From Burkholderia sp. Ax-1719 (GTDB taxonomy: Bacteria > Pseudomonadota > Gammaproteobacteria > Burkholderiales > Burkholderiaceae), in NCBI RefSeq assembly GCF_011753055.1, contig NZ_VWWJ01000013.1, positions 124,001 to 188,000 on the forward strand: a DNA stretch of 64,000 nucleotides, in the 5' to 3' direction. The first letter of the stretch is position 1; every line of letters begins with the position of its first letter. Below, one piece after another: positions 7,874-15,818 of this stretch. The translations under genes were made by a program, and so were the position numbers. Under the pieces are notes generated by a model. That model saw only the letters and a program-made list of their open reading frames with translations, searched no databases and was not told the origin of the DNA.

Positions 7874-9616
7874 ATGGCAATCGACGCAACAGGTGCGCGC
7901 GAAGCGCTCATCGCGCCGAAAGACGGGCTTTCCTACGTGCGCGGCAGTACCGCCGTGCCGCTGAGCGACGCGACCATCGGCGCGTTCGTGCTCGACACCG
8001 CGCAGCGCTTTCCGGAGCGTCCGGCGGTGGTGTTTCGCGAGCAGGGCATCCGCTGGAGCTGGCGCGAGTTCGCCGACGAAGTGGACGTGCTGGCCGCCGG
8101 TTTTCTCGCGCTCGGCATCGCACCGGGTGACCGAGTGGGCATCTGGTCGCCTAATCGCGTGGAATGGCTGCTCACGCAGTTCGCGACCGCGCGCATTGGC
8201 GCGGTGCTGGTCAATATCAACCCGGCGTACCGTCTCGCCGAACTCGAATACGCGCTGAACAAGGTGGGCTGCAAGGCCATCGTCGCGGCTGAGAGCTTCA
8301 AGACCTCGAAGTATCTGGAGATGCTGCAGACGCTCGCGCCCGAACTCGCGAACGCGACGCCTGGCGAACTGCACGCGGCGAAGCTGCCGGAACTGCGCGC
8401 GGTGATCCGCATGTGCGATACCGACACGCCCGGCATGCTCAATTTCAGCGACGTGGTCGAGCAAGGCCGCGTGCGCATCGAGCAGAACGGCAAGGCCGAG
8501 CTAGACACCATCGGCGCCACACTCAGCCCCGACGATCCGATCAACATCCAGTTCACCAGCGGCACGACGGGCAACCCGAAGGGCGCGACGCTCACACATC
8601 GCAATGTGCTCAACAACGGGCGCTTTATCGCCATGGCGATGCGGCTCAGCGAAGCGGATTCGCTCTGCATTCCCGTGCCGCTTTATCACTGCTTTGGCAT
8701 GGTGCTCGCGGTGCTGGCCTGCGTGTCGGTGGGCGCGAACATGGTGTTCCCGGGCGAGGCATTTGATCCGCGCGCGACGCTGCAAGCGGTATCGGATGAG
8801 GGCTGCACCGCGCTGCACGGCGTGCCGACGATGTTTATCGCCGAACTCGATCATCCCGATTTCGCCAGCTTCGATCTCTCGCGTTTGCGCACCGGCATCA
8901 TGGCGGGCTCGCCGTGTCCGATCGAAACGATGAAGCGTGTGGTCTCAAAGATGCATCTCGCGGAAATCACCATCGCGTACGGCATGACGGAGACCAGTCC
9001 GGTGTCGTTCCAGAGCGCGACGACCGACCCGCTCGACAAGCGCACGACCACGGTGGGGCGCATCCAGCCGCATCTGGAAGTGAAGATCGTCGACCCGTTG
9101 GGCAACATCGTGCCCGTGGGCGAGACCGGCGAGCTATGCACGAAGGGCTATTCGGTGATGCGCGGCTATTGGGGCGACGACGCCAAAACGGCCGAATCGA
9201 TCGTCGATGGCTGGATGCATACGGGCGATCTGGCGACGCTCGACGCCGAAGGTTATTGCAACATCGTCGGGCGCCTCAAGGACATGCTGATTCGCGGTGG
9301 CGAAAACATCTATCCGCGCGAAATCGAGGAGTTTCTGTTCCGCCATCCGAAGGTGCAAACGGTGCAGGTGTTCGGCATACCCGATGCGAAGTACGGCGAA
9401 GAAGTGTGCGCGTGGATCGTTTTGCGTCCGGGCGAGGGCGCAACCGTCGAGGAAATCCAGGCGTTTTGCCAGGGGCAGATTGCGCACTACAAGATCCCGA
9501 AGTACATCCGTTTCGTCGATGAGTTGCCGATGACGGTGACGGGTAAGGTGCAGAAGTTCGTGATGCGTGCGCGCATGATCGACGAGCTCAAGATCAGCGA
9601 GCAGAAGACAGCCTGA
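7874..9616 (+). CDS. Acyl-CoA synthetase (AMP-binding family)
   Basis: This 580-residue protein belongs to the ANL superfamily and should activate a fatty or carboxylic acid to acyl-AMP and then acyl-CoA. The ATP loop FTSGTTGNPKGATLTH, the YGMTETSPVSF motif, the GRLKDMLIRGGENIYP hinge and the C-terminal VTGKVQKF with its adenylating lysine are all present. I start at ATG 7874 behind GGAGAC; the 44 codons from 7742 do not resemble the family N-terminus. The upstream LiuR-like site suggests acyl catabolism, for example of branched-chain or medium/long-chain acids. Substrate cannot be read from the sequence. Confidence 0.9.
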   Translation: MAIDATGAREALIAPKDGLSYVRGSTAVPLSDATIGAFVLDTAQRFPERPAVVFREQGIRWSWREFADEVDVLAAGFLALGIAPGDRVGIWSPNRVEWLLTQFATARIGAVLVNINPAYRLAELEYALNKVGCKAIVAAESFKTSKYLEMLQTLAPELANATPGELHAAKLPELRAVIRMCDTDTPGMLNFSDVVEQGRVRIEQNGKAELDTIGATLSPDDPINIQFTSGTTGNPKGATLTHRNVLNNGRFIAMAMRLSEADSLCIPVPLYHCFGMVLAVLACVSVGANMVFPGEAFDPRATLQAVSDEGCTALHGVPTMFIAELDHPDFASFDLSRLRTGIMAGSPCPIETMKRVVSKMHLAEITIAYGMTETSPVSFQSATTDPLDKRTTTVGRIQPHLEVKIVDPLGNIVPVGETGELCTKGYSVMRGYWGDDAKTAESIVDGWMHTGDLATLDAEGYCNIVGRLKDMLIRGGENIYPREIEEFLFRHPKVQTVQVFGIPDAKYGEEVCAWIVLRPGEGATVEEIQAFCQGQIAHYKIPKYIRFVDELPMTVTGKVQKFVMRARMIDELKISEQKTA

Positions 9617-9658
9617 ACCTTGCGCCGCGCACCACAAAAATTAATCGGGATGACGAAC

Positions 9659-9688
9659 GAATGGGCTGGCGATAATGTCAGCCCATTC
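9659..9688 (+). other. Hairpin after the acyl-CoA synthetase gene
   Basis: GAATGGGCTG and CAGCCCATTC form a perfect 10-base-pair stem 43 bases past the stop. No T-run follows, so it is a weak or non-canonical terminator at best, or a 3'-end stabiliser. Confidence 0.45.
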
Positions 9689-9824
9689 AGGTCAAAGCGT
9701 GAGTGAATGGGCGCAAGTCGATCTTCGCTGATGCAGCAAAATGCATCGGCAAATAAGGGAAAAACAAGGGGAAAACGAACGAAGACGCGAAGGAAAACGC
9801 GAAGGGATCTAAAAACTGCGGACG

Positions 9825-9850
9825 AAAAAAAAGCGGGCCTGGAGCCCGCT
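9825..9850 (-). terminator. Minus-strand intrinsic terminator
   Basis: Read on the minus strand, AGCGGGC and GCCCGCT form a seven-base-pair stem with a five-base loop, followed by eight T. The nearest upstream minus-strand gene, pheC, ends about 570 bases away, so the terminator may instead belong to a small RNA in the gap. Confidence 0.85.
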
Positions 9851-10000
9851 AAAAACCACACGCTACGGGGTTAGCGCGAGGAGACCAAAGGAGGAGCCGG
9901 CTAGAAACGTATGAAACGCCGGTCACGGCTCCAGCAAGGATGCCCCTTAAGCAAGGGCTTCGGCATAGCCGACCGGCCGGTGATCGTGTCCGCTCACACT
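9825..10000 (-). ncRNA. Candidate small RNA with anti-Shine-Dalgarno motif
   Basis: Upstream of the terminator at 9825-9850, the minus strand can form a stem between 9893-9899 and 9926-9932 (7 pairs, GGAGCCG/CGGCTCC), a small hairpin near 9944-9957, and a CCGGCCGG palindrome near 9973. It also carries CCTCCTTT (complement of 9887-9894), identical to the anti-Shine-Dalgarno end of 16S rRNA. No protein frame in the region is convincing. The 5' end is a guess and I found no clear promoter. The element could equally be the long 3' UTR of pheC. The gap as a whole (9617-10418) has no credible coding region. Confidence 0.4.
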
Positions 10001-10190
10001 TTGCACCGAGCCACATCCGTGTTGAAACCGTTGAAGGCATTGTGGGCGAATTAATGAACCTTGGCGGTAACAAAGTGTTTCAGGTTGTAACGCCCGTCGT
10101 ATAAGGCTCCGCGGGATTTTTTGCCATCCTGATCGTTTTGCGAAAGTCATTTTTACCTGCATTTTAGTGCGCTGCACTGCCACAAAAATG

Positions 10191-10204
10191 CGCATTGCAA
10201 TGCG
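10191..10204. repeat. Perfect 14-base palindrome
   Basis: CGCATTGCAATGCG is a perfect palindrome in the noncoding gap downstream of pheC. The same stretch holds two copies of TCGTCATAT (10333-10341 and 10366-10374) and a GTTGCAAC palindrome near 10358. These could be protein-binding sites; no function is known. Confidence 0.45.
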
Positions 10205-10418
10205 ACATTCCCCGTGCATGAAGGAAGCCCCGCTGTGTGGGCGAAACGCGGTATACGTCACATGAAAACCCTTCACGGCATCGCACATGCAGCGGGCATT
10301 CACGTTCGCATTCATGTGTGCCATGCAATGATTCGTCATATCCGATTGCAACGAGTGGTTGCAACTCGTCATATGGTTTAACGAATGATGTCGCGCTGCG
10401 GGCCTCCTTCGATGCGAA

Positions 10419-11243
10419 TCACTTGAGCCACTTGTCCGAGATCGTTTGATACTCGCCGCTCGCACGCAAGAGATGCAGCCATTGATCGACGTATTGCTGG
10501 AACACGACGTCGCCGCGCGGCACCATCCATGCTTTCTCGCCGTACTGGAACGGCTTGTCGGGATGCACCGAACACAGGCCCGGATTGAGCTTTTGCTGCA
10601 GCAATGTTTCAGAAGCGTCGGTCACCATCACGTCCGCTTTGCCTGCGAGGATCTGTTTGAAGATCGTCACGTTGTCCGGATACACCGTGAGATTCGCGTG
10701 CGGGAAAAACTGTTTTGCGAAACGCTCGTTGGTGCCGCCGGGATTCACGATCACGCGCGTGGTCGGCTGATCGATCTGCGCGATGCTCTGATACTTGTTG
10801 ACGTCGTCGCAACGCACGATCGGCGTTTTGCCGTCGACTTGATACGGCTCGGTGAAGAACGCGCGTTTCTGGCGCTCAAGCGAAGTCGATACGCCGCCCA
10901 CCGCAACATCGCATTTCGCGAGGAAGTCGTTCATCAGGTTCGACCAGCTCGTCTTCACGAACTCGGCCTTCACGCCCAACGACTTTGCCAGCGACTCGGT
11001 CATGTCGATGTCGATGCCTTCGAACGTGCCGTCCTGTTTGTAGAACGAATACGGTTTGTAGTCGCCGGTCGTGCAGGCACGCAGCGTGCCGCGCGCGATC
11101 ACTTCGTCGAGCCGCGACGCGGGTGACAGCGAGGGCGACGACGAGGGCGCCGCGCTCTGCGCAAAAGCAGCCGGCGCAACGGCCAGCGCGGCGATGCATG
11201 CACACACCAGCGAGCACGCTGCGGCGATCCTGTTCTTTTTCAT
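10419..11243 (-). CDS. pheC: Periplasmic cyclohexadienyl dehydratase
   Basis: This 274-residue exported protein has the fold of an amino-acid-binding protein but closely matches Pseudomonas PheC, which converts prephenate or arogenate to phenylpyruvate or phenylalanine in the periplasm. The PheC-like blocks are TTGDYKPYSF, the IVNPGGTNERFAKQ segment, PDNVTIFKQILAGKAD and YVDQWLH. The Glu of PGGTNE is, I believe, the catalytic acid of this family. The signal peptide spans about residues 1-28, ending AFA-QSA. I use ATG 11243, which has GGAGAC seven bases upstream; a GTG at 11258 is inside that site. An ordinary solute-binding role is the alternative, but no permease or ATPase gene is adjacent. 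Confidence 0.82.
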   Translation of the reverse strand: MKKNRIAAACSLVCACIAALAVAPAAFAQSAAPSSSPSLSPASRLDEVIARGTLRACTTGDYKPYSFYKQDGTFEGIDIDMTESLAKSLGVKAEFVKTSWSNLMNDFLAKCDVAVGGVSTSLERQKRAFFTEPYQVDGKTPIVRCDDVNKYQSIAQIDQPTTRVIVNPGGTNERFAKQFFPHANLTVYPDNVTIFKQILAGKADVMVTDASETLLQQKLNPGLCSVHPDKPFQYGEKAWMVPRGDVVFQQYVDQWLHLLRASGEYQTISDKWLK

Positions 11244-11465
11244 ATTGGCTGTCTCCACGTGCGCGAGGTTGATATCGAAGTTTTAAAGGCGCACTGCTCG
11301 CCGATCTTAGTCTGCCCCCGCATACGCGATAACCATGGACTCCCCCGATTGGCGCGCTCCCATGAGCCCGGTTCGTTTATCCCGGCCATCAGCGCCATGC
11401 GGCATCGATAGCTCCGGTAAAATGACCGACTGCTTCCGATTCTCGCGCGCAAGCGCCCTCCGCAC

Positions 11466-12554
11466 GTGGCCCACACTCTTCTGAACGACACCTTCCTGCG
11501 CGCCTTGCTGCGCCAGCCGACCGAGTACACGCCGATCTGGCTGATGCGCCAGGCGGGCCGCTACCTGCCGGAGTACAACGCCACGCGCAGCCGCGCGGGC
11601 AGTTTCCTCGGCCTTGCGAAGAATCCCGACTATGCGACCGAAGTGACGCTGCAGCCGCTGGAGCGCTATCCGCTCGATGCGGCGATCCTGTTCTCGGACA
11701 TCCTCACGATTCCCGATGCAATGGGTCTGGGCCTGTCGTTCCAGCAGGGCGAGGGTCCGAAGTTCGCGCATCCGGTGCGTACCGAAGAAGACGTCGCGAA
11801 GCTCGCGGTGCCGGATATCGGCGAAACGCTCGGCTATGTGACCGACGCCGTGCGCGAAATCCGCCGCGCGCTCACCGACGGCCAGGGCCGTCAGCGCGTG
11901 CCGCTGATCGGCTTCTCGGGCAGCCCGTGGACGCTGGCGTGCTACATGGTCGAAGGCGGCGGCTCGGACGACTTCCGCACCGTGAAGTCGATGCTGTATG
12001 CGCGCCCCGACCTGATGACGCGCATTCTCGAAGTCAACGCACAGGCGGTGGCCGCTTACCTGAACGCGCAGATCGAAGCCGGCGCGCAGGCCGTCATGAT
12101 TTTCGATACGTGGGGCGGGGCGCTCGCCGACGGTATCTATCAGCGCTTCTCGCTCGAATACATTCGCCGCGTGGTGTCGCAGCTCAAGCGCGAGCACGAC
12201 GGCGAACGCGTGCCGGTCATCACCTTCACGAAGGGCGGCGGCCTGTGGCTCGACGAGATCGCTGAAACCGGCGTCGACGCGGTCGGCCTGGACTGGACCG
12301 TCAACCTCGGCCGTGCGCGCGAGCGCGTGGGCAACCGCGTGGCGTTGCAGGGCAACCTCGATCCGAACGTGCTGTTCGCTTCGCCCGCGGCGATCCGCGA
12401 ACAGGCCCGTGCGGTGCTCGACAGCTTCGGCGCGCACCCCGGTCACGTCTTCAATCTGGGCCACGGCATCTCGCAATTCACGCCGCCTGAGAGCGTCTCG
12501 GAACTGGTCGACGAGGTGCATCGTCATAGCCGCGCACTGCACGCGGCAGGCTGA
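11466..12554 (+). CDS. hemE: Uroporphyrinogen decarboxylase
   Basis: HemE (362 residues) decarboxylates uroporphyrinogen III to coproporphyrinogen III in haem synthesis, in the cytosol. The signature WLMRQAGRYLPEY is at residues 25-37, and the second conserved block GFSGSPWTLACYMVEG follows in the middle. The C-terminal NLGHGISQFTPPE is also family-typical. Translation begins at GTG 11466. It is transcribed divergently from pheC across a 222-base gap. Length is normal and no residue of note is missing. Confidence 0.97.
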   Translation: MAHTLLNDTFLRALLRQPTEYTPIWLMRQAGRYLPEYNATRSRAGSFLGLAKNPDYATEVTLQPLERYPLDAAILFSDILTIPDAMGLGLSFQQGEGPKFAHPVRTEEDVAKLAVPDIGETLGYVTDAVREIRRALTDGQGRQRVPLIGFSGSPWTLACYMVEGGGSDDFRTVKSMLYARPDLMTRILEVNAQAVAAYLNAQIEAGAQAVMIFDTWGGALADGIYQRFSLEYIRRVVSQLKREHDGERVPVITFTKGGGLWLDEIAETGVDAVGLDWTVNLGRARERVGNRVALQGNLDPNVLFASPAAIREQARAVLDSFGAHPGHVFNLGHGISQFTPPESVSELVDEVHRHSRALHAAG

Positions 12555-12992
12555 ATTCAGTGTGAATTTTTTGTTGCGCCGCAGCGTGCTGGGCTCTCGG
12601 CATCAGGGACGCGTGCGGCTCAACAGGCCATCCAGACGCCATCGCGCCGCTGTCAAGACTTGACTTATACACACTTGTCTCGTTGCGGCGCGCAAGAGGG
12701 AAAAATTGCCGCAGGGCGATAACAAGGCCTGTGAACAATCAATCAGACCCTTGACAGATAAGGCTTTCGCCGCTCCACGGCCATTTGTGCGGTGTCCCAC
12801 ATAATGGCCTCGCGAGCAGGCCAGCCGGGCGCTCAAGCGAAGTTCTTAACAAAGTTATCCACAGGCGCGACGGCGCGGGGCGCGATTGTTCAGCGGAATC
12901 CAAAACTTAGCGCGAGAAGTGACGTTCCACTTTAAGTCCGTGCGTCTGTGCGCCAGCGCACTCTCGGTCTGTGGTTGGCAGCGGGGTGGGGC
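12555..12992. promoter_or_regulatory. Noncoding gap upstream of priA with DnaA-box sequences
   Basis: This gap of about 440 bases holds no credible gene. It contains two sequences matching the DnaA box TTATNCACA exactly: TTATACACA at 12665-12673 and TTATCCACA at 12855-12863. A weaker reverse match, TGTGAACAA, is at 12730-12738. A TTGACA at 12751 could be a -35 element, but the -10 is unclear. Whether DnaA binds here is unknown. Confidence 0.5.
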
Positions 12993-15260
12993 ATGACGCC
13001 GTGCTTCGTGCGTGTGGCGCTCGATCATCCGCTGACCGCGCTTTACGACTATCGCTATCCGCCTGACGCACCGCCGGCGCAGCCCGGCATGCTGGTGCGT
13101 GTGCCGTTCGGACGCCGCGAAGCGGTGGGGCTTGTATTCGAAGTGAGCACTCACAGCGACGTGCCCGCGAACAAGCTGCGCGATGTGGACGCGGTGTGCG
13201 CATCGTGCCCGCCGTTGTCGGAGCAGTGGCTTGCGCTGGTGGGTTTCGCCGCCGATTACTACCAGCGCGGACTAGGCGAAGTCGCCTTGCCGGCATTACC
13301 CCAGGCGCTGCGCGACCCGTCGCGCTGGGCGCGCCTGATGGCACCTGAAGAGCGCTATCGCGTGCTGGCCGCCGGGCGCGAAGCTTTGCCCGACGCGCTG
13401 CCCGCGCGCGCACAGGCGTTGCGCCGACTGGCCGAGGCATTGCTGGCCGCCAGCGAGCTGGATCTGGCCGATGCTCGCGCGCTGCATCCCAAGGCCGCTG
13501 CCACGCTCGAAGCGTGGCGCGAGGCGGGCTGGGTCGAATACGAATGCGTAGAGTTCGGCACGGCGCCATCCACAAATGGGGTCGCAAAAAATACCGCATC
13601 TGCGTCCGAACGAGCGCCGCTTCATCAACTCAGCGACGAGCAAACCGAAGCTGTAGAGGCAATCCTCGAATCGCGCGGCTTCGCGCCGTTTTTGCTGCAT
13701 GGCGTCACGGGCAGCGGCAAAACCGAGGTTTATCTACGCGCGCTCGCGGGCCTGCTCGAACGGCAGCCCGACGCCCAGGCGCTCGTCCTTGTTCCCGAAA
13801 TCAATCTCACGCCGCAGTTCGAAGCCGCGTTCCGCACGCGCTTCGCGGGCGTCCTGCCCGATGACGCCATCGTCACGCTGCACAGCGGCCTGGCCGAAGG
13901 CGAGCGCGCGCGCCACTGGCTCGCCGCGCATACGGGCCGCGCGCGCATCGTGCTGGGCACGCGACTCGCCGTCATGGCGTCGCTGCCGCACCTGGCGATG
14001 CTGGTGGTCGACGAGGAACACGACCCCGCCTACAAGCAGCAGGAAGGGCTGCGCTACTCGGCGCGCGATCTGGCCGTGTGGCGGGCGAAACAGCTTGAGG
14101 TGCCGGTCGTGCTGGGTTCGGCGACGCCCTCGCTGGAAAGCTGGTGGCAGGCCGAACAGGGCCGCTACACGCGCCTCACGCTGTCACGCCGCGCCGTTGC
14201 AGCCGCCGTGCTGCCCACGGTCAAGCTGATCGATCTGGAGGAGGAGCGCCGCCGTGGGCGCGCGTCGTTCGAAGGCTTGTCCGGCCCGCTGGTCGCAGCG
14301 ATGAAGGCGCGGCTCGAACGCGGCGAACAAAGCCTCATTTTCCTGAACCGGCGCGGCTATGCGCCGGTGCTGTCGTGCGACGCCTGCGGCTGGGTGGCGG
14401 GCTGCCCGCGCTGCAGCGCCTACGTCGTGCTACACAAGCCCGAGCGCGCGCTGCGCTGCCATCACTGCGGCTGGGAATCGCGCATTCCGCATTCGTGCCC
14501 GGACTGCGGCAACGTCGATATCGCGCCGATGGGGCGTGGCACCCAGCGTATCGAGGAAGCGCTCGCGAGCGCGGTGCCGGGGGCGCGGGTGCTGCGCATC
14601 GACGCCGACAGCACGCGCCGCAAGGGCAGCGCGCAGGCGCTGTTTTCGGACGTGCACGCGGGCGACGTCGACATCCTGGTCGGCACGCAGATGGTCGCCA
14701 AGGGGCACGACTTCCAGCGCGTCTCGCTGGTCGGCGTCATGAATGCCGACAACGCGCTGTTCTCGCACGATTTCCGCGCGAGCGAGCGCCTGTTCGCGCA
14801 ACTGATGCAGGTGAGCGGCCGCGCGGGCCGCGCCGGCTTGCCGGGCGAAGTGATGGTGCAGACGCGCTATCCGCGTCACGCGATCTATCACGCGCTGGCG
14901 CGCCACGATTACGTGGGTTTCGCCAATGCGCAGATCGCCGAGCGACGCGACGCGCACCTGCCGCCTTTCGTCTACCAGGCTCTGCTGCGCGCCGAAGGGC
15001 GCACGCTCGAAGCGGCGCTGGCCTTTCTCGCCGAAGCCGCGCAGGCGCTCGCGGCGATGCCCACGGCGTCGCGCGTGATGGCCTACGATGCCGTGCCGCT
15101 CACGATCGTGAAAGTGATGAATGTCCATCGCGCCCAGCTGCTCGTGGAGAGCAGTTCGCGGGCGGCGCTCCAGGCCACCTTGCGGGCGTGGCTGCCCACG
15201 CTGCGCGGTCTGCGCGGCGTGCTGCGATGGAATCTCGAAGTCGATCCGCTCGATATCTAA
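12993..15260 (+). CDS. priA: Primosomal protein N', replication restart helicase
   Basis: PriA (755 residues) recognises stalled forks and reloads the replicative helicase. The N-terminal DNA-binding domain opens FVRVALDHPLTALYDY. The helicase P-loop GVTGSGKT is at 237-244 and the DEEH box at 340-343. The cysteine-rich zinc region follows, with pairs CDAC, CPRC, CHHC and CPDC. I use ATG 12993; a GTG at 12948 would add 15 residues that do not look like PriA. It faces a small minus-strand gene downstream. Confidence 0.95.
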   Translation: MTPCFVRVALDHPLTALYDYRYPPDAPPAQPGMLVRVPFGRREAVGLVFEVSTHSDVPANKLRDVDAVCASCPPLSEQWLALVGFAADYYQRGLGEVALPALPQALRDPSRWARLMAPEERYRVLAAGREALPDALPARAQALRRLAEALLAASELDLADARALHPKAAATLEAWREAGWVEYECVEFGTAPSTNGVAKNTASASERAPLHQLSDEQTEAVEAILESRGFAPFLLHGVTGSGKTEVYLRALAGLLERQPDAQALVLVPEINLTPQFEAAFRTRFAGVLPDDAIVTLHSGLAEGERARHWLAAHTGRARIVLGTRLAVMASLPHLAMLVVDEEHDPAYKQQEGLRYSARDLAVWRAKQLEVPVVLGSATPSLESWWQAEQGRYTRLTLSRRAVAAAVLPTVKLIDLEEERRRGRASFEGLSGPLVAAMKARLERGEQSLIFLNRRGYAPVLSCDACGWVAGCPRCSAYVVLHKPERALRCHHCGWESRIPHSCPDCGNVDIAPMGRGTQRIEEALASAVPGARVLRIDADSTRRKGSAQALFSDVHAGDVDILVGTQMVAKGHDFQRVSLVGVMNADNALFSHDFRASERLFAQLMQVSGRAGRAGLPGEVMVQTRYPRHAIYHALARHDYVGFANAQIAERRDAHLPPFVYQALLRAEGRTLEAALAFLAEAAQALAAMPTASRVMAYDAVPLTIVKVMNVHRAQLLVESSSRAALQATLRAWLPTLRGLRGVLRWNLEVDPLDI

Positions 15261-15382
15261 GCGGCGAACTGAAGCATGAGCGAGGGGCGCGCAATGCGTC
15301 CTTCAAGCCGCGCAAGACAGGCAGACAGCGCGATGGCCTTCCCGATGGCCGATGCGCCGGACTCAACCGTTCTTCCGGCGTA

Positions 15383-15532
15383 TCAGCGCTGGACCGCGTG
15401 GGCCGCGTCGCCGCTCTCAGGTTGCGCCGCACGGACGCGCCGGGACGTCGTTGCCGCCGCGCCCCGGATAAACAGCACGGCGCACAGCGCGCACATGCTC
15501 CACACACCTGCCACCACCATCCATTTTTCCAT
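15383..15532 (-). CDS. 49-residue single-span membrane protein
   Basis: A short minus-strand frame begins MEKWMVVAGVWSMCALCAVL and ends AAHAVQR. Residues 4-22 are strongly hydrophobic and are followed by positively charged residues (SRRVR), so it should sit in the inner membrane with a cytoplasmic tail. AGGA stands eight bases before the ATG at 15532. I recall similar short proteins ending their helix with FIRGA in other Burkholderiaceae, but no function. It lies between the convergent priA and the divergent putA. Its size makes it easy to miss. Confidence 0.65.
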   Translation of the reverse strand: MEKWMVVAGVWSMCALCAVLFIRGAAATTSRRVRAAQPESGDAAHAVQR

Positions 15533-15645
15533 TTTCTGGTCCTCGCGCCGACATAGACCGGCTCCCCGTTATGCCTGTATATCGGCAAACGATGCGTTTT
15601 GAACAGGGTGACAAAAAACTTTCATGCCCAGGGAAAGTACCGAGC

Positions 15646-15742
15646 GCAACCCGCCGTCGCCCCGAACCCCGCAACCGGCCGCAAACCCAGGCTGCACGGG
15701 GCTTTCGGTGGGGTGCAACCGTCGCGCGAAATTGGTTGCACC
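15646..15742 (+). promoter_or_regulatory. PutA-type operator boxes
   Basis: Four copies of GGTTGC, in either orientation, lie upstream of putA: GCAACC at 15646-15651 and 15671-15676, GGTGCAACC at 15712-15720 and GGTTGCACC at 15734-15742. The last two are exact inverted copies separated by 13 bases. E. coli PutA represses its own gene by binding sites with a GGTTGCA-type core through its ribbon-helix-helix domain, and this PutA keeps that domain. Autorepression relieved by proline is therefore likely. The boxes end about 75 bases before the start codon. Confidence 0.7.
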
Positions 15743-15818
15743 TTTTTTTTGGGAGGGGTACGATTCGCCAACTTTTTAGTCTTTGGCCGGTGCGGGTCAG
15801 CCGGCATACGAAGGAAAC

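Noticed and set aside
10237..10449. Plus-strand 70-codon frame downstream of pheC
   Set aside because: Composition (many Ser, His, Cys) is not protein-like for this genome, there is no ribosome binding site, and it overlaps the pheC 3' end.
15276..15602. Plus-strand 108-codon frame after priA
   Set aside because: It lies opposite the better supported 49-residue membrane protein and shows no homology-like pattern.
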